This document shows, one piece after another, positions 8,616 to 17,414 of a DNA stretch of 64,000 nucleotides. The translations under genes were made by a program, and so were the position numbers. Origin of the DNA: Porphyromonas macacae DSM 20710 = JCM 13914 (GTDB taxonomy: Bacteria > Bacteroidota > Bacteroidia > Bacteroidales > Porphyromonadaceae). Location of the stretch: assembly GCF_000379945.1 (NCBI RefSeq), contig NZ_KB904124.1:548976-612975 (forward strand), in the 5' to 3' direction. Under the pieces are notes generated by a model, which saw nothing but the letters and a program-made list of their open reading frames with translations, was not told the origin of the DNA and did not search any database. Each line of letters starts with the position of its first letter. Position 1 is the stretch's first letter.

Positions 8616-10175
8616 ATGATACTAATGAATTATAACTTTTTCGGCAAGCTTCTCAAATCTTTATTTGCCTTCTTTCTGATAGTATCTTTGTTTGCGTCGT
8701 GTAGTCGTGAGCAGGGAAAAGAGCCCGTGCCGGAGGAGCCTGCTGTGTTTATGACATTCCAAATAGGAGAGGGGGGTATGCGAGCTCAGCATGATCTGCC
8801 GGGAGATCCTTCTGTTAATCAGGATAATGAGGATTTTGAAGATCATGTGGAGCGATTGGCCGCATTGGTTTTTGATGCTGCCGGAAATAAAATTGCAGAG
8901 TATTTCGGTCATGAAACCCAATTTCGCTTAAAACTAAAACCGGGTAAACTCAATTTTTTCTTTTTAGCGAACTATTCTTCTGCTTTTAAAGCAGAATTAA
9001 AATCGAAAACGAAGCAAAGCGATGTGGAGGCTTTCATGCAAACTCTTCGAGTATATACCATGTATAAGAGTGGCGCCGGTGTTCGTTTCCCGATGGCGCG
9101 TATATATCTCAATCAAGATATTCCTAAAGGGGGTACCATGATGGATCCCATTCCTTTTATTCCCAGTTTGCCTTCTCCTAAACAACTTTCGCCGGTAAGT
9201 TTGTTTGGTAGTGATCATCCTGCAAAAAATAAAACCATTAATCTGGTTAGGGCTTGTGCAAAAGTTTCCATGACCTTGAAAGGAGAGGGTGTCAAGGATG
9301 TTAAGACTGTAAAGTATCATAATGCTGCAACTCAATTTTCTTTCATGCAACTGCCCGACAATTATTCAGTACCTACCGATAAAACATTAGATGTTGATTT
9401 GTCCGATTCCGGTACTGCAGCTAAGAGCGGGAAGGTATATATCCCGGAGCTTTTATTCAATTCCGGTAATAAACCTTCTTGGGATGGAACAAATGACCAA
9501 CCGAAAAATGGAGCGAACTATATCGAAATTACCACTAAAAGTGGTAGAACATATAAGATCCCTGTAATAAATAATGGTGATGGCAAACCTGATTATATGA
9601 AGTTTGCAAAGAGTAAAGATGCAGATCATCGGATTATTCGTAATCAGCATTATAAGTATGATATAACATTGGCTGCCGATACGAAAGAAATCATTGTAAA
9701 AGTTGAGGTGATGCCATGGACTTTAGTACAGTCGCAGATGGATTACACCCCTCCTTTTTTTGACAAGATTTCTATTCGTTATCATTACAAAGAAGGTGAA
9801 TATGCTTATATGAATAACGAAAAAACAACAGTTTTTTTATTTGGACAGCCCACCGCTATTTTACGAATAAGATTTAGAGAACCGAAAGGAGGGCTTTGGA
9901 ATGCTTCTATTACGAACGGACTGGATTTTGAATTGATAGCTCCTTCACAAGGCGATTCAGAAGTAAAGGAGGGGGAAAAAGGAGCTACAGGTGGGATTGT
10001 CGATGCGAATACTGTTTATGTGGCCTATCTACGTCCTCGAAAACCATTTACCGGGATGCCTCGATTTACAGAAATTTTAATAACGGTCAATGGCAAAGAA
10101 ATTCAGGTATGCCCCGGATATATCAATCAAGCCCCCGGACCTGGGAAGCGAATGCAGTTCAAACAGATTGAATAA
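8616..10175 (+). CDS. Accessory fimbrial lipoprotein (FimC/Mfa3 position), locus A
   Basis: This 519-residue lipoprotein (lipobox LFASC, Cys29 from the first ATG; ATG 8625 is an equally good start) shows FMTFQIGEGGMRA, a strand followed by an arginine in a processing-site context, then DFEDHVERLAALVFDAAGNKI, the usual fimbrillin-fold second strand. The C-terminal part contains IIRNQHYKYDITLAAD and VEVMPWTLV, then an extra beta domain ending in a PGPG turn. It is third in the order major subunit-anchor-C-D-E, as in P. gingivalis fimA-fimE, and its length is close to FimC. The product is probably a minor tip or adaptor subunit; which one cannot be settled from sequence alone. A paralogue lies at 20138. 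Confidence 0.75.
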   Translation: MILMNYNFFGKLLKSLFAFFLIVSLFASCSREQGKEPVPEEPAVFMTFQIGEGGMRAQHDLPGDPSVNQDNEDFEDHVERLAALVFDAAGNKIAEYFGHETQFRLKLKPGKLNFFFLANYSSAFKAELKSKTKQSDVEAFMQTLRVYTMYKSGAGVRFPMARIYLNQDIPKGGTMMDPIPFIPSLPSPKQLSPVSLFGSDHPAKNKTINLVRACAKVSMTLKGEGVKDVKTVKYHNAATQFSFMQLPDNYSVPTDKTLDVDLSDSGTAAKSGKVYIPELLFNSGNKPSWDGTNDQPKNGANYIEITTKSGRTYKIPVINNGDGKPDYMKFAKSKDADHRIIRNQHYKYDITLAADTKEIIVKVEVMPWTLVQSQMDYTPPFFDKISIRYHYKEGEYAYMNNEKTTVFLFGQPTAILRIRFREPKGGLWNASITNGLDFELIAPSQGDSEVKEGEKGATGGIVDANTVYVAYLRPRKPFTGMPRFTEILITVNGKEIQVCPGYINQAPGPGKRMQFKQIE

Positions 10176-10199
10176 TATTTATTTAAAAGCTCTTTAATT

Positions 10200-12551
10200 G
10201 TGAAACGAAATATCCTACATATAATTATTTCCCTGACTGTGATTTTTCTGTTGTCCGTTTCATGTGCGGATGATAAAAAAATGGAGCCGGGAAATAATGT
10301 TCTTCCGGAGGGCGCTAAGGCCATTGTATTTAAGATGAGTATTGTCCACAATCAGTCTAAAACGAGACTTGGTCATACGCGTGCAGTGAAAACTGAAGAA
10401 GGAAATAAATATAATGCGGCTTTGAATGAAAATAAGATTGACCATGTCGATTTGTTTTTTTTCAGGCAAGACAATTCTTTACACTCCATATCGGAAAATG
10501 TAAAGTATGAAAATCAGAAGTTAACCGTGGTGGTATCCGGGAATAAAATTGCTTCGTATGAAGGACAAACATTGAAAGCGATTGCTGTGGTTAATCGAGA
10601 GATTTCGGTATCCATAAATGATGTGACCAACCTTGATCAACTTAAAGCAAAAGTACAGGAAACAGTCAATCTGAATCCGAACCCGGCTTCACCTCAACCC
10701 TATTTCCTTATGGACGGAGAAGTATCGACCGGGGTAATTCAATGGGGTAATAGTCAGACATATGATGTGTCCCAGACATTAAAGCTCTATCGTGCTGCAT
10801 CGAAAATTCGTCTGCGTATTTCCGATGTAAATGTAACAAATAGAGAAGGTGGAGTTGATGTTCAGTATGAAATGGAGGGTATGCCATATTTCAAACTTGT
10901 TCATTATACAAGTAAAACCTCTCTGTTGAAAGGAAGTCCATATACTAAAGCTTTTCAGGATTGGGTTACCACGGATTACTCGGATGCTCGTTGGATCCGA
11001 TTTAATGATTTATCTAACACTGAAGATCCTAAGCATCCCAATGAATTCCTGACTACTCAATATCCTTTTTATTCTTACGAAAATGATTGGAGTACAGAGG
11101 AGAAATACAATGACGAAACCTATTTAATGGTTAAGATAAATCTGAAGAAGAAAGGAACATCCTCTGCTAAACCGTATTATTACCGTGTGCCTGTAAATTA
11201 TCGTTTTGAAACAGCACAGATGACTGAAGAGCAGAAGAAAGGATTAAGGAAACTTCAACGGAATTACTTGTATGATGTTTTGACTTCCATTCGTGTTTTG
11301 GGTAGCGAGGAAGAAGGTACGCCTGTCGATGTTCATGCAAACATTGCTGTAGAACCTTGGCGAGAATTTAATATAGATGGAGATATTAAAAATATCCACT
11401 TTTTGGTGGTTAAGGAATTGAATCCTTTGATGCCTAATATCTCGGAGCGTCAAGTTGAGTATGTTTCTGATCAGCCGATTAAAGTACGTATCCTGAAGAC
11501 TAAATATGTATCTTATAATTTCGAGGGAGATGAAATTCCCCATGAGAAGATAAATAATAATGATACGAATGCTTTTGATGGAGTGACGGTGACTGTTGAT
11601 GATTCTAATCCTCAAAAAACATTCTTGAACATCAAGCATCCTGTACCGGAAAATTTTGTACCGTATGAAATTTTTATCAAGGTAACTCAAGTATTACCTC
11701 CGGGGGAAACAAGTACTCCTTTATCTCAAGAGATTCATGTAGTTCAATATCCACCAAAATATGTAACCGGTCGCAAATCTGAAGGTTTCAAGATGGGTAG
11801 TAGTGAGTATGCCGATTTTCGTTATCATGATTATTTGGGATCCCTTGGAACGCATCCGGGTTCTGATGATCAAAAAACTCAAAAGAACAATGTTTTTTAT
11901 ACAATAACGACTGTTGTTAATGAAGGAGAGGAAAGAATCGGTGACCCGACAGATAGTGAAGGGAAAACTAAGAGAGATGCCATTTCTAATAAATTGATTT
12001 CACCTCAATTTATTATTGCTACACAACATGGAATGACTATTCCCATTCCTCAATATTCCGGAGGTACAGAATGGGATGGATGGAGTACTACTCGTTTTGG
12101 TAAAGGTTTCGGTCCTTTTTCTGATAAATTTCCTAAAGTAGATCCTTATTATAAACATAAAAAATTTGAGGAAAAACAAAAAACATATAAATCTTATACA
12201 CATGCTGGAGATCGGTGTGATCATTATTTTGAAGGTGAATATGGTATGGATGGCTACTATACAGAGCATTATTTGAATAAAGATAAACATGAGGATTCTC
12301 GTAAGATATATAAAACATTTAAGTATAAAGGTCGTTGGCGTATACCGACTACTGCAGAGTTAGAATATATTGATAAAATACAAGATAATGAGAAGAGTGC
12401 TGTGAAGAGCTTACTTTGGGGGAAAAAGTATTGGTCAGCACAGGAGAAAAAAGCATATAACTTTTATGACAATTATGTGATTAATATGAAAGACAAAGAC
12501 CGTGCTGCGGTACGTTGTGTCTTTGATATCTATAAATTTCCTGAAAAATAA
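10200..12551 (+). CDS. Large accessory fimbrial lipoprotein (FimD/tip position), locus A
   Basis: This 783-residue lipoprotein starts at GTG 10200 (lipobox LSVSC, Cys22), 24 nt after the preceding stop. Fimbrillin-like strands fill the N-terminal half (DHVDLFFFRQDNSL, LYRAASKIRLRIS, RNYLYDVLTSIRVLG, VEPW). The C-terminal 200 residues carry a distinct module: LISPQFIIATQHGM, a cysteine in DRCDHYFEGEYGMDGYY, then GRWRIPTTAELEYI, KSLLWGKKYWSA and AAVRCVFD. The WRIPT-AEL plus YWSA pattern resembles modules with a C-type-lectin/sulfatase-modifying-factor-like fold, so a ligand-binding tip adhesin is plausible; this is inference. The paralogue at 21780 keeps the same C-terminal module. Confidence 0.75.
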   Translation: MKRNILHIIISLTVIFLLSVSCADDKKMEPGNNVLPEGAKAIVFKMSIVHNQSKTRLGHTRAVKTEEGNKYNAALNENKIDHVDLFFFRQDNSLHSISENVKYENQKLTVVVSGNKIASYEGQTLKAIAVVNREISVSINDVTNLDQLKAKVQETVNLNPNPASPQPYFLMDGEVSTGVIQWGNSQTYDVSQTLKLYRAASKIRLRISDVNVTNREGGVDVQYEMEGMPYFKLVHYTSKTSLLKGSPYTKAFQDWVTTDYSDARWIRFNDLSNTEDPKHPNEFLTTQYPFYSYENDWSTEEKYNDETYLMVKINLKKKGTSSAKPYYYRVPVNYRFETAQMTEEQKKGLRKLQRNYLYDVLTSIRVLGSEEEGTPVDVHANIAVEPWREFNIDGDIKNIHFLVVKELNPLMPNISERQVEYVSDQPIKVRILKTKYVSYNFEGDEIPHEKINNNDTNAFDGVTVTVDDSNPQKTFLNIKHPVPENFVPYEIFIKVTQVLPPGETSTPLSQEIHVVQYPPKYVTGRKSEGFKMGSSEYADFRYHDYLGSLGTHPGSDDQKTQKNNVFYTITTVVNEGEERIGDPTDSEGKTKRDAISNKLISPQFIIATQHGMTIPIPQYSGGTEWDGWSTTRFGKGFGPFSDKFPKVDPYYKHKKFEEKQKTYKSYTHAGDRCDHYFEGEYGMDGYYTEHYLNKDKHEDSRKIYKTFKYKGRWRIPTTAELEYIDKIQDNEKSAVKSLLWGKKYWSAQEKKAYNFYDNYVINMKDKDRAAVRCVFDIYKFPEK

Positions 12552-12560
12552 AGCGGAGTG

Positions 12561-14282
12561 ATGATGAATTTTAATAAGATATTAGTCTTTATTGGAGGCT
12601 TGTTTTTATTGCTTCTGACGGCCTGTTCAAAGGATGTGCCTGACTTTTCGGATGGCTCGACTCCGGAAGGAACTCCCATTATGATTTCTTTTGGCGGGTA
12701 CGCAGACGGTATCAGCGAAACTTTGCTGAGAAACGATGATAGCGACCTTGCCGGAATCAAAGATTTACGTATGCTTGTTTTTGATGAAAACAGACATTTT
12801 CTCTATAGCCGTAAACCTGTATTGAGCGGGATTTTGGATGTGGATAATTTATCGGCAACCGATCATTTGCCAGATGGGAAGAAAGGAACTATCACTAAAA
12901 TGAGAAAATTTCAAGTCTCTCTTATTTCCAGCAACAAGAAGCGTTATATTCATTTTATTGCCAATTATGATTGGCGGAATTTTCCACAGGATTATCTATT
13001 GGAGGGTAAGGATGCCGGAGATATAATTGCCGGTTTGACAACAACTGGTTTTGTTTTCTGGCGTGAAATAGAATTCAATAACATAGGAGATTTGAAAAGT
13101 AAAGCGGTTAAATTACTGCGTAATCATGCTCGAATTTCTGTTGAGTTAAAATCCGGGGGGATTCAGAATTTTGAATATTTAGGCTACAGAGTATATAACG
13201 CTTATGATCGTGGTTCTGTAGCTCCTTTTATTTTCAATGAATCTTCATTGACTTATGAGTTCCCTCAAAATCCTGATCAGCCCACAATTCCGGCTGATGT
13301 GCAGATTAAAAATATTCCCTCAGACTTTTCCAAAGGCTTTTGCGATGTTTTCGAGCGTTTTAATTCCAATTATTCCAAAGAACAGAGTCCCCTTTTTGTT
13401 ATTGTTAAGGGAAGATTCAAAAATATGGAATCATATTATAAAATCGATTTGAAGAAAGTTTCTACAGATCCGAAAGGTGTAACGACACTGTATGATATTG
13501 TTCGTAACTGTCATTATCGCATCAAAATCAATGCGGTGAATAGTAGAGGCTACTCTTCTCCTGAAAAAGCCGCAAAGGAGCCGGCCGGTAATAACCTTTT
13601 TGCTTCTGTAAATTTGTCTGAATTTCCTGCTATATCCGATGGTACACATAAGTTGTCTGTATCTTCTCTTGGCGGTACTTTTGTCGGTATAAAACCTGGC
13701 TTCCCAAAAACATTTGAAGCTACGGTAGAGTATGATGGAGGAAATGACAAGATTAAAGTTTATCCGGATTGGAAACCTGATCGGTATATGGGTGAATGTA
13801 GATTCACAAAGACAGCGGCCAATACCGGAAAAATTACAGTTGAAATCAAGGAGACTCCCAATGACCGTGAACTTACTTATAGAGTCAATATCGTGGCAGA
13901 AGGAAGTGACATGTCGCGTCAAATGGTTTTCACTCTTCGTTTTCCTTATCAGTTTGAGGCAAAGTTGAATAGTAAGGGTGCCGATGCAAATAGTAAGGTT
14001 GTAATATCTTTCAAGGTCCCCCCAAGAATGCCTAAAACAGCTGTTCCTTTTGATGTTTATGTGGAGACAAAGGAGCTGACGCCGGATTTAAGTAGCAATA
14101 ACGGAATGTTGGTTGTGGTACGTGAAGGAAAATATTTTTATCGTTACACCGTCAAATCTGATGCAGAATTGGGTAAAACTATCAATTTGAATTTTTTACG
14201 AAATGAAAACCGGAAATCAGAAACAATTACTTTGTTTTCGGAATTGTACGAAATTCAAACTGTCTATCTTCCGGCTAATTGA
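12561..14282 (+). CDS. Accessory fimbrial lipoprotein (FimE position), locus A
   Basis: This 573-residue lipoprotein uses ATG 12561 or 12564; a GTG at 12558 is also in frame but lies in the probable ribosome-binding segment GCGGAGTG. The lipobox is LLTAC (Cys22 from the first ATG). The mature region has DLRMLVFDENRHFLYSR and KRYIHFIANYD, typical fimbrillin-fold strands, then VKLLRNHARISVEL and YDIVRNCHYRIKINAV, with a C-terminal immunoglobulin-like region. It is the last gene of locus A, 9 nt from the gene before, and is followed by a terminator at 14348. It may belong to the DUF4906-type accessory proteins. The locus B counterpart is about 230 residues longer. Confidence 0.75.
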   Translation: MMNFNKILVFIGGLFLLLLTACSKDVPDFSDGSTPEGTPIMISFGGYADGISETLLRNDDSDLAGIKDLRMLVFDENRHFLYSRKPVLSGILDVDNLSATDHLPDGKKGTITKMRKFQVSLISSNKKRYIHFIANYDWRNFPQDYLLEGKDAGDIIAGLTTTGFVFWREIEFNNIGDLKSKAVKLLRNHARISVELKSGGIQNFEYLGYRVYNAYDRGSVAPFIFNESSLTYEFPQNPDQPTIPADVQIKNIPSDFSKGFCDVFERFNSNYSKEQSPLFVIVKGRFKNMESYYKIDLKKVSTDPKGVTTLYDIVRNCHYRIKINAVNSRGYSSPEKAAKEPAGNNLFASVNLSEFPAISDGTHKLSVSSLGGTFVGIKPGFPKTFEATVEYDGGNDKIKVYPDWKPDRYMGECRFTKTAANTGKITVEIKETPNDRELTYRVNIVAEGSDMSRQMVFTLRFPYQFEAKLNSKGADANSKVVISFKVPPRMPKTAVPFDVYVETKELTPDLSSNNGMLVVVREGKYFYRYTVKSDAELGKTINLNFLRNENRKSETITLFSELYEIQTVYLPAN

Positions 14283-14347
14283 GCTTAAAACTTCTCCTGT
14301 CTATTCAGGACAAGGTGTCGAAAAACATTCTTTACAATTGGATGGAT

Positions 14348-14401
14348 ATACCTGTCAACCGGTTTTTGGATTGATGATCCGGTTGGCAGGTATTTTTATT
14401 T
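14348..14401 (+). terminator. Terminator of fimbrial locus A
   Basis: ATACCTGTCAACCGG and CCGGTTGGCAGGTAT make a 15-bp stem with one wobble and a 16-nt loop, followed by TTTTATTTT. It lies 65 nt after the last gene of locus A. Confidence 0.9.
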
Positions 14402-14559
14402 TGACGTGAATTTGATGTAAAGACCGTGTGTTGAAAGGATTGTAGTTTTCCTTTTGCGTAAACCGGTTCCTTTTTGGGGCGCGGTATTCTGCTTCACATT
14501 ACTTTCCTGTGCTTGTATCGAACTCCATATTAACATGTTCGGTATGTGCGCTAAGCACC

Positions 14560-14850
14560 CCAATACCTTTCCATATTTCTATGGCAGGTTTTCAAAAATG
14601 CTCTCCCCCGAACCGTATGTACATGTTTCCATGTATACAGTTCTCCATTAAAGAGTCATTCATATCTTTCCTATGTGAGCTTCAGGTGACAGTTCCGACG
14701 TAATTGCAATAGCTTTTTTATTCCGTGCAATCATCATTTTTCTAAAGAAACCTTTGCTATCCAAATCTTTTAATTTTCGGACATGGTGAATTCCCAGATT
14801 TTCTGTTTCTCCACATTTCTCACATATCTGTGCTTTTAACTTAATCTATT
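14560..14850 (-). mobile_element. Group II intron 3' remnant (maturase HNH end, domains V and VI)
   Basis: On the minus strand, codons from about 14846 down to the stop at 14660-14662 read ICEKCGETENLGIHHVRKLK, DLDSKG, then RKMMIARNKKAIAI and AHIGKI, matching the zinc/HNH C-terminus of group II intron reverse transcriptase-maturases; the second CxxC pair is lost. Downstream, the minus-strand complement of 14610-14643 is exactly 34 nt and folds like domain V: a GAACTG/CGGTTC basal helix, GAAA tetraloop and distal stem. The usual catalytic AGC triad reads AAC. A GAAA-capped hairpin with unpaired A residues at about 14562-14590 fits domain VI. The 5' part of the intron is absent, so the element is dead. 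Confidence 0.8.
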
Positions 14851-15285
14851 AATGTGAGTTCGATGTGAGCGATATAGCACTAACCTTTATAAGGTATTAA
14901 TTCTTACTTTTATCGGAATATTATAGCTAAATCAGAAGAAGAGAGCAAAGGCTCTTTCTCATTTGATTGAATATCTGAGCCATGTAAAAGGCCTGTGCAA
15001 AAGTGCGACTTGAAGTTGGAATGACCCAACTAAAAAACAAAATGCGCTAGAAAACAGAATGATATATGTTCTCCTTATATCGAACTCACGTTTTTAGACT
15101 TATTTCCGGATTATCGAATGATGGATTACCCTAATTTTTATAGGATAACAATGACTTTTATCTATTTGCAATTATTGCTATCCGCTAAACGTTTTGCTAT
15201 TTGGATAAATTAAAGGGCCGGCTTCGGGAAATGAAGTCAGCCCTAATTTCGTTACCTTGTTGTCGCAAAACCAAACATTGTAACG
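14851..15285. other. Non-coding junk between intron remnant and IS4-type element
   Basis: No gene is supported here. GTGAGTTCGAT at 14854-14864 is repeated inverted as ATCGAACTCAC at 15079-15089, which may mark another small decayed element. The left end of the following insertion sequence should lie in the last 100 nt, but no matching terminal repeat could be identified by eye. Confidence 0.5.
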
Positions 15286-16523
15286 ATGAATAAAGGTAAT
15301 CATTTTCTCGGACAGCCACTCTACAGCCAAGTTCTCTCGCTCCTCAATAAGTCCGCAGTACTTCAGTGTAGTCGCAGACATTCGGGAGAACGCTATGTTA
15401 AGAGCTTTGATGCGTGGACACACTTAGTAGTCGTGATGCTCTACGCCGTTATTCATCGCTTTGATTCCTTGCGAGAAATTACAGCTTCCCTGCAGACAGA
15501 TGCACGAAAACTCGGTCATCCGGGTATTTGTAATATCTCAGATCGTAGCACTCTGTCAGACGCCAATAAGAGACGCCCTCAAGCCATATTTGCGGACATC
15601 TATCGCGATATTTGTATGCCCGTTACAGCTCTCAGCTTTCGTCGGACAGGCGAGGAGATCATAAAGAGCCACAATGGATGAAACGCTTGCAAATTATTGA
15701 CTCTACGACTATCACGCTTTTCTCCAATCTCATCTTCAAGGATGCTAGTCGTAACCCCAAAAGAGGCAAGAAGAAAGGCGGGATAAAGGTACATACGGTG
15801 ATACACGCCAACGAGGGTGTCCCCTCTGATATTCGTTTCACTTCTGCAGCCACTCACGACTCCTTTATGCTTTGTCCCTGCAACTTAGCCCAAGGGGCAA
15901 TCTTTGCGATGGATCGTGCTTACATCGACTACGCCAAGTTTGAGCAGATGGCTCAGCGAGGGATTATCTATGTCACTAAGATGAAGACAGGGCTTAATTA
16001 TAAACTCCTTAAAGATGAGATGATTCAAACACCGGAAGAGCTGATGCAGGTGCGTATACAAGACATTGTGTTGACTAAAAAGGTCAAAGGAGGAGAGCCG
16101 ATTGAGCATTGAGCAAGGATTGTTACCTATCCGGATGTGAACAAGAAGAAGCTGATTAGTCTACTTACTAACGACTTAGACCTGGCCCCACGAGACATTA
16201 TTGAAATCTACCGCAAACGTTGGGCTATTGAACTCCTTTTCAAGCAAATCAAGCAGAATTTTCCGTTGAAGTACTTCTATGGGGAGAGTGCTAATGCTAT
16301 CCAAATTCAGATTTGGGTCACGCTCATTGCAAACCTGCTTTTGATGGTCATGAAGCGTCAGCTCAAAAGGTCTTGGAGTTTTTCGGGGCTGGCGAACTTA
16401 ATGCGTATTGTGCTGATGTATTATGTAGACTTTTACAGTTTGTTTGAACATCCCGAGAGCGATTGGGAGGCGATGTTTGAGCCAAAAGAAGCTCCGCCGG
16501 AACCAAATGCAATTGAGAATTAA
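15286..16523 (+). pseudogene. IS4-type (DUF4372) transposase, broken
   Basis: Three reading blocks together give a full DDE transposase of about 410 residues. Block 1 (15286 to about 15611) has the DUF4372-like N-terminus (YVKSFDAWTHLVVVMLYAV, SDRSTLSDANKRRP). A 1-2 nt indel near 15611-15616 shifts the frame. Block 2 (to 16109) holds the first two acidic residues (IIDSTTITLF, AMDRAYIDYAKF). A TGA at 16110-16112, probably from CGA, then interrupts it. Block 3 carries IYRKRWAIELLFKQIK, an exact fit to the IS4 signature Y-x2-R-x3-E-x6-K. The element cannot make an intact enzyme. It sits between the two fimbrial loci. Confidence 0.88.
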
Positions 16524-16760
16524 AAAATATTTGTAGATGATTACCACAAAAAATGTAATAAAAGTAAAAAGGCTATATACTGTGAGGTGGTGGCAAGTTG
16601 AAATATAAAAAGAGCAACCAGAAATATAAGTGTTAATCATATAAAATATTTTTATATGATATGTGGTTATATATAATGTTTATGTTATATTAAGCATATA
16701 ATAAGAAAAGAATATTTTTGGTGTTTTATTTTTTTATTTTTATTAAAAATGCTATCTTTG
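16524..16760 (+). promoter_or_regulatory. AT-rich region with putative promoter of fimbrial locus B
   Basis: After the transposase remnant there is a very AT-rich stretch with a palindrome at 16636-16660 (ATCATATAA and TTATATGAT arms) and a TATCTTTG -7 box at 16753-16760. The -33 element is only a T run. The box and the following leader resemble those before the intact DUF3575 gene at 2534. It is the only recognisable promoter upstream of the locus B pilin. Confidence 0.45.
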
Positions 16761-16900
16761 TAGAAGATTTATGTGAGGTCTTAATCTGGCACAGCTATAA
16801 CTATATAATAGTCAATTAAAAAAGAGATTGTAAGCTAGACTCTATATAGAATATTGAAATTAAGTTGAGAAAGTGCTAGGAGAGAAAAGATTATAAACAG

Positions 16901-17190
16901 ATGAAAAGAATGTTCATAGTTATAGAGGCAATATTGTTACCGGAAACTGTTTTTCGGCGTTTGGTTCTGAATAATAACTTGATTTATGATGCTATTTTGG
17001 TTCCCAATTTTTTTAGAGGTGTCTCTCAGTGAAAAATGGAATTCTAACACGCAAGTTGAGATGATTCCTTTTAGGAAAAAGATGTGAGCTATAGTGAATA
17101 CGAAATTGTCAAATGGAGTCATTGGTTTGTGAAACCGGAATTACGCTACTGGACTTGTGATATTTTTAATGGTCGATTCTTCGTATAAAA
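16901..17190 (+). pseudogene. Decayed DUF3575 gene of locus B
   Basis: ATG 16901 opens MKRMFIVIEAILLPETVF and NNNLIYDAILVPN, closely matching the intact protein at 2677 (MKKILIILAILLPTTVF, NNLAYDAILTPN), then hits a stop after about 43 codons. In another frame it continues KWNSNTQVEM and VKWSHWFVKPELRYWTCDIF, again colinear with the intact copy, and stops after NGRFFV. Frame changes and stops make it non-functional. Its 3' half has been deleted and joined directly to the tail of the next gene at about 17190. Confidence 0.88.
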
Positions 17191-17362
17191 AGGTGCAGCC
17201 AAAGTTTTTGTTCATACTATAAACCTTACACAAATGATATACGCGCCCTTTATCCAATAGTTATCGTTATCATATGCAAGGAGATAAAATAAGAGCAGAA
17301 GAAATGCCCAAAATAGTCTCTCAAAATGGGATATAGAAGCTCAAAAAGTCTTAAAAATGTAA
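17191..17362 (+). pseudogene. 3' remnant of DUF3868/OmpA-like gene of locus B
   Basis: From GCAGCCAAAG at 17195 the sequence aligns with the last 170 nt of the intact gene at 4673-4840, including the codons for YHMQGDE and the final AAAAATGTAA stop at 17360-17362. Internal stops are present. Compared with locus A, about 1.7 kb (the end of the DUF3575 gene and nearly all of the DUF3868 gene) is missing at the junction. Confidence 0.85.
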
Positions 17363-17414
17363 TTCGATATTAAGAGAAAAATAATCAGAAGTATTTAATT
17401 AAAAAACAAAACAG

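Noticed and set aside
14454-14703. Two overlapping plus-strand frames of about 65 codons
   Set aside because: They lie antisense to the group II intron maturase remnant and domain V, which explain the sequence far better.
2500-17000. Invertible promoter switch controlling the fimbrial loci
   Set aside because: No convincing pair of inverted repeats flanking either promoter region was found by eye, so phase inversion is not supported.
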